Source: an uncultured Clostridia bacterium (lineage in GTDB: Bacteria; Bacillota; Clostridia; Oscillospirales; Ruminococcaceae). Taken from it: a stretch of 5,276 nt of DNA. The notes beneath the pieces were generated by a model, which was not told the origin of the DNA, did no database searches, and saw only the letters and a list, made by a program, of their open reading frames with translations. Positions 1 through 5,276 of this stretch are shown piece after piece. Location: assembly GCA_945931735.1 (NCBI GenBank), contig CAMEPN010000155.1, positions 1 to 5,276 on the forward strand, in the 5' to 3' direction. Made by a program: the position numbers and the translations under genes. Each line of letters starts with the position of its first letter. Positions within the stretch are counted from its first letter, which is position 1.

Positions 1-734
<734 letters not shown>

Positions 735-747
735 TCATGCTTTGCAG

Positions 748-793
748 ACATATCCGCCGCCTGTTTTCGGTTCGCGATAAACGGCGGATATGT
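748..793 (-). other. Predicted hairpin in the eno 5' leader (12-bp inverted repeat)
   Basis: ACATATCCGCCG (748-759) and CGGCGGATATGT (782-793) are perfect reverse complements around a 22-nt loop. The hairpin would end 12 nt before the eno ribosome binding site. On the minus strand no U-run follows, so it is not an intrinsic terminator for eno-directed transcripts. A second, overlapping pair, TTGCAGAC (742-749) and GTCTGCAA (821-828), encloses it. On the plus strand five Ts follow the stem, but no plus-strand gene is available to terminate. Its function is unknown; mRNA stabilisation, translation control or a protein-binding dyad are all possible. Confidence 0.5.
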
Positions 794-810
794 TTTTGAT
801 GTTCTCCTTT

Positions 811-816
811 ATTATA
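811..816 (-). promoter_or_regulatory. Candidate -10 box of an eno promoter
   Basis: The minus strand reads TATAAT at 816-811, a perfect sigma-A -10 hexamer. It would place the start of transcription near 804, just before the leader hairpin, and give a leader of about 88 nt. No good -35 hexamer is visible at 16-18 bp spacing (AGAATA at 17), so this is a moderate call. Because no terminator is seen between flavodoxin and eno, read-through from the upstream cassette is also possible. Confidence 0.4.
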
Positions 817-864
817 TGGAGTCTGCAATTACTTATTCTCGCATGATCAGGCTTTGCCGACCTA

Positions 865-1272
865 TCATTCCGCAAGCTTCTTTCCTAACGCCCTGCACTG
901 CTCCAACGCTTCATCGTCCGGAGCGTCGTTCACGATAAGCCCCTCGCCGTTCACAAGCACCGCGCCGTCCGCTTTGACGCGCTCCTCCCAAAGCCTCATC
1001 CACTCGCCGTCGCCCCAGCCGTAAGAGCCGAAAAGCGCCACCTTCTTGTTGGAAAGCTGACCCTCAACGCCGTTAAAGAACGGCTCAAACTCCGACTCCT
1101 CCAATGTTTCCGCGCCCATTGCAGGGCATCCGAACGCCACTGCGTCATAGTCTGTAATGCTGCCGTTAAAATCGGAAACGCTGAACAGCTCCGCGCCTGC
1201 GCCCTCTGCGACCGCCCTCGCCATAGCTTCGGTATTGCCTGTGCCGCTCCAATAAATAACCGCCGATTTCAT
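865..1272 (-). CDS. Short-chain flavodoxin (FMN electron carrier)
   Basis: This 135-residue protein matches clostridial short-chain flavodoxins along its length. The FMN phosphate loop SGTGNTEAMA (9-18) follows the first beta strand, AMG with Met52 and the stretch LEESEFEPF (57-65) form the 50s loop region, and FGSYGWGDGEWM (81-92) carries Trp86, which stacks on the isoalloxazine ring in the C. beijerinckii protein. Flavodoxins are soluble low-potential one-electron carriers that can replace ferredoxin, typically when iron is scarce. The start is fixed by AAGGAGG at 1280-1286, 7 nt before the ATG. This site overlaps the stop codon of the DUF3793 gene (1285-1287), so the two are very probably co-transcribed and translationally coupled. 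Which redox enzymes it serves cannot be told from the window. Confidence 0.96.
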   Translation of the reverse strand: MKSAVIYWSGTGNTEAMARAVAEGAGAELFSVSDFNGSITDYDAVAFGCPAMGAETLEESEFEPFFNGVEGQLSNKKVALFGSYGWGDGEWMRLWEERVKADGAVLVNGEGLIVNDAPDDEALEQCRALGKKLAE

Positions 1273-1284
1273 AGATCATCCTCC

Positions 1285-1857
1285 TTATGATATTTTAAGA
1301 GCCTGATAGATGTCAGCGCCCTCGTTTAATTTATTGCACAGGTATCTTCTGCACTTGTCGTAATTTGCGAATGTCCTGCGCGCCGATTCCTCGCTGCCGT
1401 AAACCTTCCAGCAGCCGCACAGCTTGTAATTCCCGCCCTTGTTGCGGATAAATCCCACGACGTCCTCCACGGGATAATCCAGAAACAGACCTATCTCATG
1501 CGGAAACTCCCCGCTCCCCCGTATCCTCTGAGAAAGCCGGTCAAGGCATTCCTCCAACGTAAAATTTTCGCCGTAGCCGAAACGCTTTAATAGCCCGCGC
1601 ACCTCCCCGTCTGACAGACGTTTTTCCAAAAGCGCCTCGTTGTATATCAGAAACAGTACTCTGCCGCCGCAGCCGCACATTACACGGCTTTTCAGTCCTC
1701 TCGCAGCAGTCCTGCGGTTGAAATAGCATAACTGCTCGTCAACATCGAATTCAATTTGCGACAAGGAAACAAGACTTGCGCACTTTATTCCCAGCAGCGT
1801 GGGCGCAGTATGATACGCAAGCAGATGTCCGAAATTTCTTCGTTCAATATCAGACAT
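1285..1857 (-). CDS. DUF3793 family protein (function unknown)
   Basis: This 190-residue soluble protein has no signal peptide or membrane segment. I recognise the DUF3793 family from HTAPTLLGIK (16-25), the conserved block around EIGLFLDYPVEDVVGF (121-136), NYKLCGCWKVYG (143-154) and YDKCR (166-170). The family has no established biochemical role. It is cysteine-rich: Cys26, 44, 61, 63, 147, 149, 169 and 174, including C-x-C pairs in CGCGG (61-65) and CGC (147-149). A metal, Fe-S or redox function would suit this but is inference. The ATG at 1855-1857 is preceded by GGAGGTGA (1862-1869). A TTAG-N6-CTAA palindrome sits just upstream in the 47-bp gap after DUF2325. Flavodoxin follows after 12 bp, so the gene belongs to a likely metal-responsive operon. 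Confidence 0.88.
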   Translation of the reverse strand: MSDIERRNFGHLLAYHTAPTLLGIKCASLVSLSQIEFDVDEQLCYFNRRTAARGLKSRVMCGCGGRVLFLIYNEALLEKRLSDGEVRGLLKRFGYGENFTLEECLDRLSQRIRGSGEFPHEIGLFLDYPVEDVVGFIRNKGGNYKLCGCWKVYGSEESARRTFANYDKCRRYLCNKLNEGADIYQALKIS

Positions 1858-1876
1858 AAATTCACCTCCGATGTGA

Positions 1877-1890
1877 TTAGTTTAACCTAA
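1877..1890 (-). promoter_or_regulatory. DtxR/IdeR-like operator before the DUF3793 gene
   Basis: The minus strand reads TTAGGTTAAACTAA. Extended to 19 bp it agrees at 14 of 19 positions with the classic DtxR/IdeR iron box TTAGGTTAGSCTAACCTAA. It is an imperfect dyad: TTAG and CTAA arms around a TTAA core. It lies 7 nt upstream of the DUF3793 ribosome binding site and agrees at 11 of 14 positions with the site at 2205-2218. A possible weak -10 (TAATAT at 1902-1907) precedes it, so an internal regulated promoter is possible. The identity of the binding regulator is inferred. Confidence 0.55.
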
Positions 1891-1904
1891 CCCACCCGCA
1901 AATA

Positions 1905-2186
1905 TTATCCGCAATATTGCTCCAAAACACTTTTCAGTGCATTTGCGCTGGCATTATGTATTCTCGCCACAGGAATATCGTGTTTGCGCGACTTTTGGTT
2001 CACGCTGTTCACCATTTTGTGGGAGCAGGTATTCGTGAATACCACCATAAGGTCGGGAGTGCCAAGCTTGCTCTCAAAGTCCGAGGGCATCTGCGTGAAC
2101 ACCTTCGCCTTGCATTTGTACGACTCGCATATATCTTTATACCGCGCTGCCATGCGGTCGTTTCCTCCTACTACAACTACGCTCAA
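1905..2186 (-). CDS. DUF2325 domain protein (function unknown), TTG start
   Basis: This 93-residue protein is a stand-alone DUF2325 domain. It has the N-terminal strand and motif SVVVVGGND (2-10), TQMP (31-34), PDLMVVFTNTCSHKMV (44-59) and a C-terminal HNASANALK (77-85). The Rossmann-like pattern (hydrophobic strand followed by GGN) suggests a small nucleotide- or ligand-binding fold, but no function is established for the family. The start codon is TTG (2184-2186); it is supported by AAGGAGG (2194-2200) at 7 nt and by the first strand, which would be lost if the next Met (residue 12) were used. It is the first gene after a strong promoter and operator, followed by DUF3793 (47-bp gap) and flavodoxin. 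That context points to metal or redox homeostasis. Confidence 0.88.
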   Translation of the reverse strand: MSVVVVGGNDRMAARYKDICESYKCKAKVFTQMPSDFESKLGTPDLMVVFTNTCSHKMVNSVNQKSRKHDIPVARIHNASANALKSVLEQYCG

Positions 2187-2193
2187 TCGTTCC

Positions 2194-2200
2194 CCTCCTT
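2194..2200 (-). promoter_or_regulatory. Ribosome binding site that fixes the TTG start of DUF2325
   Basis: The minus strand reads AAGGAGG, a full match to the Shine-Dalgarno core, 7 nt before the TTG at 2184-2186. It lies only 4 nt downstream of the palindromic operator, so a bound repressor would also sit against the translation start region of the DNA. Confidence 0.8.
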
Positions 2201-2204
2201 CCGA

Positions 2205-2218
2205 TTAGTCTTAACTAA
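2205..2218 (-). promoter_or_regulatory. DtxR/IdeR-like operator at the DUF2325 promoter
   Basis: The minus strand reads TTAGTTAAGACTAA, with perfect 5-bp arms TTAGT/ACTAA around a 4-bp centre. It begins 8 bp downstream of the -10 box, so it covers the expected start of transcription, a usual place for a repressor. Its near copy at 1877-1890 precedes DUF3793. Similarity to DtxR-family iron or manganese boxes is visible; which metal and which protein are inferred. Confidence 0.55.
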
Positions 2219-2226
2219 CCACATAC

Positions 2227-2256
2227 AGTATAGCATACAGCATACGGGTTTGTCAA
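2227..2256 (-). promoter_or_regulatory. Strong sigma-A promoter of the DUF2325-DUF3793-flavodoxin cassette
   Basis: On the minus strand TTGACA (2256-2251) is a perfect -35 hexamer and TATACT (2232-2227) a 5/6 -10 hexamer, separated by 18 bp. Transcription should start near 2220, giving a short leader with the operator at its beginning. The spacer contains repeated GTATGC units (TATGC at 2244-2240 and 2237-2233) of no known meaning. Confidence 0.8.
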
Positions 2257-2281
2257 GCATAACATTTTGCCGACAAACCCG
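2245..2281. repeat. 10-bp inverted repeat overlapping the -35 box
   Basis: CGGGTTTGTC (2245-2254) and GACAAACCCG (2272-2281) are perfect reverse complements with a 17-bp spacer. One arm includes four bases of the -35 hexamer. No T-run follows on either strand, so it is a poor intrinsic terminator for the upstream GH5 gene. It is better read as a possible second operator, though an RNA hairpin in GH5 read-through transcripts cannot be excluded. Confidence 0.5.
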
Positions 2282-2342
2282 ATGCGAAATATTCCTTTAA
2301 AATGCTTATCGATATTATTTCTTACTCGTTTGAACAAAGCTG

Positions 2343-3293
2343 TCAGAGATTTTTTATAAGCTCATCTCTCACCATATCTAACCGCGCGTCGGTGATACCG
2401 AAATCCATGCCCTTATAGCACCATGCGCACCGCGCTATCCCGCAGCGCTCAAACGCCGCATGAATATCCCTGTACCAGCGCAGCGTGTCCTCGGGCGATA
2501 CCACGTCGATAACGCCGTACTCGCCGCAGTAAAGCGCCGTATTATTCGCAGCGGCAAATTCCATTGCCTCGCGGAACAACTCGGCGAATTTCTCCGCGCC
2601 CCAGTCCGACTGCTCGTAGCCCATGCGCACCGACGGGTCGATATCGTCTGTCCAATATGCGCCCTGGTGGGTGAATTTCAGCGGAGAATAGCAGTGGAAA
2701 TTATATACCACCTTATCGTCATACGGCTCGCGCAGCGCTTTAACCGCGTCGACGCTGTTGTTCCAATAGCTTCCTACAAGTATCGGAGTATTCGGAGCGT
2801 GCTTTCTGATACGCTCGATGCATTCGTACACAAGGTCGTTCCATACGGTGATGTAAGCTTGGTCGGTCACCTCGTTAAGCAGCTCGAATGCGGTGAAGCT
2901 GTGCAGGCCGCCGTATCGCTTCGCCATCTCCTCCCACAAGTCAAGAAAGCGCTCCTGAAGCCGCCTGTCCTCAAAAAAGCCGCTCTCCTGCTCCCCCTTG
3001 TCAAAGGAGAAGCCCGCCGCCTTGTGCAGGTCGAGCACGATATTCAGCCCGTATTTCCGGCACATATCCAGCGCAAGGTCAATATAGCCGAAGCCCTCCT
3101 CCGAAAAGCCGCCGTTTTCGTCCTCAATAATGTTATAGTCGAACGGCAGGCGGACGTGGTCTGCGCCCATTTCCGCAATACGGCGAAAGTCCTCCTCGGT
3201 GATAAAGCTGTCCATGTGCTGCTTCTCGTAGCTGCACTGCGACAGCCATCCGCCGAGGTTTATGCCTTTTTTGAAGCCCTTAAATTCTTTCAT
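2343..3293 (-). CDS. Cytoplasmic GH5 endo-beta-glucanase, CelC-like
   Basis: This 316-residue enzyme is a single glycoside hydrolase family 5 (beta/alpha)8 domain, a retaining endo-acting beta-glucanase. It resembles Clostridium thermocellum CelC in GINLGGWLSQ (10-19), DHVRLPFDY (45-53), VLDLHKA (86-92), FELLNEV with acid/base Glu141 (136-142), VYNFHCYSPLKFTHQ (196-210, His200 and Tyr202), LYCGEYGV with nucleophile Glu258 (254-261), and AWCYKGMDFGI (290-300). All expected catalytic residues are present. There is no signal peptide, CBM or dockerin, so it should act in the cytoplasm on imported oligosaccharides. As I recall CelC, a lid insertion after the FTHQ segment is longer there than here. 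AAAGGAA (3304-3310) lies 10 nt before the ATG. It is divergent from the GH16 licheninase. Cellulose- versus mixed-linkage-glucan preference cannot be fixed from sequence; a GH5 activity on another beta-linked glucan is possible. Confidence 0.93.
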   Translation of the reverse strand: MKEFKGFKKGINLGGWLSQCSYEKQHMDSFITEEDFRRIAEMGADHVRLPFDYNIIEDENGGFSEEGFGYIDLALDMCRKYGLNIVLDLHKAAGFSFDKGEQESGFFEDRRLQERFLDLWEEMAKRYGGLHSFTAFELLNEVTDQAYITVWNDLVYECIERIRKHAPNTPILVGSYWNNSVDAVKALREPYDDKVVYNFHCYSPLKFTHQGAYWTDDIDPSVRMGYEQSDWGAEKFAELFREAMEFAAANNTALYCGEYGVIDVVSPEDTLRWYRDIHAAFERCGIARCAWCYKGMDFGITDARLDMVRDELIKNL

Positions 3294-3336
3294 GGTCGTT
3301 TGTTTCCTTTCAGAAAAATGTCCGTGTCATGTATTT

Positions 3337-3342
3337 AATATA
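3337..3342 (-). promoter_or_regulatory. Candidate extended -10 promoter for the GH5 gene
   Basis: The minus strand reads TGTTATATT, an extended -10 (TGn plus TATATT at 3342-3337). The hexamer at 17-bp spacing (CATATC) is a poor -35, so the extended -10 or an activator would have to compensate. An AACAG-N8-CTGTT dyad (3342-3359) overlaps its upstream side. Confidence 0.4.
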
Positions 3343-3357
3343 ACAGCATTTACTCTG

Positions 3358-3472
3358 TTGATATGGCATATTATTGCGTTTTATATCAAATAATTAAACC
3401 GTTTTTCGTGAAAAGAAGATGACACAAAGATTAAATTTATGATATTATCCGTGCGGCGGTTATGATATAATC
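3358..3472. repeat. TGATAT repeat cluster in the divergent GH5-GH16 control region
   Basis: TGATAT occurs at 3359-3364, 3440-3445 and 3463-3468 and inverted at 3383-3388. The first and inverted copies form TTGATAT-N18-ATATCAA (3358-3364, 3383-3389). The last two lie in a 12/13-identical direct repeat, TTATGATATTATC (3437-3449) and TTATGATATAATC (3460-3472), 23 bp apart; the second copy contains the GH16 -10 box. ATATG-N-CATAT (3361-3371) is a further dyad. The region is AT-rich, so chance repeats are likely to some degree. No known sugar-repressor operator is recognised here. Confidence 0.4.
3463..3471 (+). promoter_or_regulatory. Candidate extended -10 promoter for the GH16 licheninase
   Basis: TGATATAAT contains a perfect TATAAT (3466-3471) preceded by TGn, an extended -10. 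At 17-bp spacing the upstream hexamer is TATTAT, a weak -35. Transcription would begin near 3478, about 35 nt before the start codon. Confidence 0.55.
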
Positions 3473-3512
3473 AAAACAAATAAAATCAGATCAAAATATT
3501 AAGGAGGAAAAA

Positions 3513-4346
3513 ATGAAAAACAGTAAATCAATGCTTGCGCTGATAACGGCGGCGCTGCTTCTCACAGGCTGCAATGCCGCCGAAAACAGCAGCTCCGCTC
3601 CGGTTTCGGAAGATACCGTAACTTCGGAGGAAACCGCTCCCGCTGCGGAAACGGCGGACAGCTCCGTATCGGAGGAAGCTCCCGCAGAGGACGGCAGCAT
3701 CTACGTCGACTTCGAGGACGGCGCTTCCCCGCTGTTTGAATGCTCCGACGGCTGGAGCAACGGCAGTATGTTCAACTGCACCTGGCGCAAGAGCAATGTT
3801 TCCGTTGCGGACGGAGTGATGACCCTAAAAATAGACAACGACATCACTCCCGCGCTCGTCCCCTATTCGGGCGGCGAATACCGCTCCAAGGACTTCTACG
3901 GCTACGGGCTGTATGAGGTTTCTATGAAGGCGATAAAGAACGACGGCGTGGTGTCCTCGTTCTTCACCTACACAGGCCCCAGCGACGGCAACCCATGGGA
4001 CGAGATAGACGTTGAAATTCTCGGCAAGGACACAACAAAGGTTCAGTTCAACTACTTCACCGACAGCAGGGGCAATCACGAGTATATGTATGACCTCGGT
4101 TTCGACGCGTCGGAGGACTTCCACACCTACGCGTTCGAATGGAAAGAGGACAGCATAACATGGTATGTCGACGGAGAGGCTGTTTACACCGCCGAGGACA
4201 ATATCCCGTCCGTTCCCGGAAAGATAATGATGAACACATGGCCCGGAACCGGCGTTGACGGCTGGCTCAACGCATTCGACGATTCAAGCCTGCCCGTTAC
4301 CGCCGAGTACGACTGGATACGCTTCACCCCCGCCGAAGCTGAATAA
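3513..4346 (+). CDS. Lipoprotein GH16 licheninase (endo-beta-1,3-1,4-glucanase)
   Basis: This 277-residue precursor is predicted to cut mixed-linkage beta-glucan (EC 3.2.1.73) at the cell surface. A lipoprotein signal peptide runs to the lipobox LLTGC with Cys20. A Ser/Glu/Ala-rich linker (about 21-60) follows, then the GH16 domain (about 63-273). The domain is very close to Bacillus lichenases: MFNCTWRKSNV (86-96), YGYGLYEVSMK (129-139), SSFFTYTGP (148-156), WDEIDVEILGKDTTKVQFNY (162-181) with nucleophile Glu164 and acid/base Glu168, FHTYAFEW (203-210) and PGKIMMNTWPGTGVDGWL (235-252). No CBM or dockerin is present. AAGGAGG (3501-3507) lies 5 nt before the ATG. The gene is divergent from the cytoplasmic GH5 gene, converges on a sugar-binding protein gene, and ends at a strong terminator. 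The DEIDVE form of the catalytic motif and the FNY context favour licheninase over laminarinase. Confidence 0.97.
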   Translation: MKNSKSMLALITAALLLTGCNAAENSSSAPVSEDTVTSEETAPAAETADSSVSEEAPAEDGSIYVDFEDGASPLFECSDGWSNGSMFNCTWRKSNVSVADGVMTLKIDNDITPALVPYSGGEYRSKDFYGYGLYEVSMKAIKNDGVVSSFFTYTGPSDGNPWDEIDVEILGKDTTKVQFNYFTDSRGNHEYMYDLGFDASEDFHTYAFEWKEDSITWYVDGEAVYTAEDNIPSVPGKIMMNTWPGTGVDGWLNAFDDSSLPVTAEYDWIRFTPAEAE

Positions 4347-4357
4347 AATAACGCTTT

Positions 4358-4386
4358 CCGCCGTTCGCATTGAACGGCGGTTTTTT
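4358..4386 (+). terminator. Intrinsic terminator of the GH16 gene
   Basis: CCGCCGTTC (4358-4366) pairs perfectly with GAACGGCGG (4372-4380) around a 5-nt loop, followed directly by six Ts and then ATTT. It begins 11 nt after the licheninase stop codon, a textbook Rho-independent terminator. Confidence 0.93.
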
Positions 4387-4467
4387 ATTTGGAAAATCAC
4401 CTCAAAAAACGGCTGTTAGTTGTCCGTTCATTCTCGCAGAAAGGCTGCATTCCTGAATACAAACAGC

Positions 4468-4501
4468 AAATCACCCCTGCCGAAAAACAGGGGTGATTTT
4501 T
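4468..4501. terminator. Hairpin terminator between the convergent genes, probably for the solute-binding protein
   Basis: AAATCACCCCTG (4468-4479) and CAGGGGTGATTT (4488-4499) form a perfect 12-bp stem with an 8-nt loop. On the plus strand it ends in five Ts; on the minus strand the stem ends GATTT and continues GCTGTTTG, a weaker U-tract. It lies 41 nt beyond the stop codon of the minus-strand solute-binding protein gene and may act in both directions, backing up the terminator at 4358-4386. Confidence 0.75.
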
Positions 4502-4540
4502 GAGGATTTGGAGAAAATCTATGAAATAAATGTATGGATA

Positions 4541-5276
4541 TCAGGTCATTTTGTCAAGCTTCTCGTTTGCGCCGTCAAGCTCCGCCTGAACAGCCGCGCG
4601 TATCTGCTCCTTTGTCTGCGTCCAAGAAGCGCCGTTGTTGTAGCCCTCCTTCATCGGGTTATTAATGTAACCCGCAACAGCCTCGTTTACGGCATTGTAC
4701 ATTTCAATAACGGGGTGCTCGTTCGTCATATCGCGGACTGTTTCAAGCATATCCCACTGCTCCTGCGTCCAGCCGTATTCTTCAAACGCCTGCCGCTTGC
4801 CTATCTCCTTGGCAGCCTCGCTGTCGCGGCTCGCCATTGCGCAGTTGAGGTATGCGCCGACGCCCTCGGGGTTCTTTGCGCCCTTGCAGAGAGCGAAGCC
4901 CTCAACTATCGCGGGGAGGTAGTATTCGTCAGCCTCGGGGCATCTTGGCATCGGAACGAACATTACGTCCTCCATATCGCCAAAGTCCTGTATAATGTTG
5001 TTGTAGGGATAGAGCGCGTATGTTCCGACGGGGTAGAACAGGGTCTTGCCGGAAGCAATGTTCGAGGGAATTACCTGCCATGCGTATTCCGACTTCGGGA
5101 ACGGAAAATCATTCTTCTTCATTTCGAGCATGAAGTCCTGCGCCTTTTCAAGCGTCGGATTATCGAGGTTGTGTACGATCTTGCCGTCGCTCATGCCTAT
5201 GTAGGGATATCCCGTAGTAAGGGATATCGCGCCCTCAAACCACCAGCCGTCTGTCGCGAACTTCTCCTCGTCGCGG
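4541..5276 (-). CDS. ABC sugar transporter solute-binding protein, family 1, C-terminal 244 residues
   Basis: The reading frame stays open from the stop at 4541-4543 to the window edge, so this is a 5'-truncated view of a longer gene. The Met at 5192-5194 is internal: the codons before it translate as DEEKFATDGWWFEGAISLTT followed by GYPYIG, and typical family 1 binding proteins run to about 400-550 residues. The visible part matches the C-terminal lobe of bacterial extracellular solute-binding proteins for sugars: a WW in the hinge region, SEYAWQVIP, FYPVGTYALYPY, the VMFVPMPRCPEADEYYLPAI strand that leads into the ligand cleft, and a helical tail. These proteins are lipid-anchored receptors that hand oligosaccharides to an ABC permease; the N-terminal lipobox and permease genes lie outside. 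The ligand cannot be assigned from sequence, but the glucanase neighbours make a beta-gluco-oligosaccharide plausible. Confidence 0.88.
   Translation of the reverse strand, partial: RDEEKFATDGWWFEGAISLTTGYPYIGMSDGKIVHNLDNPTLEKAQDFMLEMKKNDFPFPKSEYAWQVIPSNIASGKTLFYPVGTYALYPYNNIIQDFGDMEDVMFVPMPRCPEADEYYLPAIVEGFALCKGAKNPEGVGAYLNCAMASRDSEAAKEIGKRQAFEEYGWTQEQWDMLETVRDMTNEHPVIEMYNAVNEAVAGYINNPMKEGYNNGASWTQTKEQIRAAVQAELDGANEKLDKMT

Noticed and set aside
748..797. Plus-strand intrinsic terminator (12-bp stem followed by five Ts)
   Set aside because: The shape fits, but no plus-strand gene lies upstream that it could terminate, and the loop of 22 nt is long. It is kept only as an eno leader hairpin.
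1911..1920. Perfect 10-bp palindrome GCAATATTGC
   Set aside because: It falls in the last codons of DUF2325, and a short palindrome of this AT-rich kind is not significant alone.
1917..2300. 127-codon and overlapping 74-codon open frames on the plus strand across DUF2325
   Set aside because: They run antisense through DUF2325 and its promoter and operator, have no family features, and no plausible ribosome binding site was seen.
2460..3338. 292-codon open frame on the plus strand opposite the GH5 gene
   Set aside because: It lies antisense to a gene with complete GH5 motifs, has no recognisable domain, and its composition is that expected of the complement of a GC-rich coding strand.
3491..4239. 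Minus-strand open frames of 69, 99 and 60 codons opposite the licheninase
   Set aside because: They are complements of the signal peptide, linker and catalytic domain of the GH16 gene, without domains of their own.
5192..5194. Met codon as the start of the solute-binding protein gene
   Set aside because: The same frame continues upstream to the window edge with family-like sequence (WWFEGAISLTTGYPYIG), no good ribosome binding site precedes the Met, and the resulting protein would lack the signal peptide and N-terminal lobe.

Overview
The window looks like a chromosomal segment of an anaerobic, fibre-degrading Gram-positive bacterium of the Clostridia, most likely a Ruminococcus-like member of the Oscillospiraceae. 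The grounds are the AAGGAGG-type ribosome binding sites, sigma-A style promoters with AT-rich intergenic spaces beside moderately GC-rich genes, a clostridial short-chain flavodoxin, the DUF2325 and DUF3793 families, and enzymes acting on plant beta-glucan. The genus is an inference. Nothing in the window looks like a mobile element, CRISPR array, tRNA or rRNA.

Layout. Positions 1-716 (minus) hold the first 238 codons of enolase, cut by the window edge. Its leader (about 717-864) has a 12-bp inverted repeat just before the ribosome binding site. Upstream on the same strand lies a three-gene cassette reading toward eno: DUF2325 (1905-2186, TTG start), DUF3793 (1285-1857) and flavodoxin (865-1272). 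A near-consensus sigma-A promoter at 2227-2256 drives it. Two related TTAG-N6-CTAA palindromes, one after this promoter and one between the first two genes, resemble DtxR/IdeR metal-repressor boxes. Flavodoxin classically replaces ferredoxin when iron is short, so the cassette is probably an iron- or metal-responsive unit.

The right half is a carbohydrate region. A cytoplasmic GH5 beta-glucanase of the CelC type (2343-3293, minus) and a lipoprotein GH16 licheninase (3513-4346, plus) are divergent around a 219-bp AT-rich control region carrying four copies of TGATAT. Convergent to the licheninase is the C-terminal part of a family 1 sugar-ABC solute-binding lipoprotein (4541 to beyond 5276, minus). 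Two hairpin terminators separate the convergent genes.

How they may work together: the surface-anchored GH16 enzyme would cut mixed-linkage beta-1,3-1,4-glucan, the ABC binding protein may collect the released oligosaccharides, and the GH5 enzyme, which has no signal peptide, would shorten them inside the cell. The enzyme identities are strong; the transport link and shared regulation are inferred from position.
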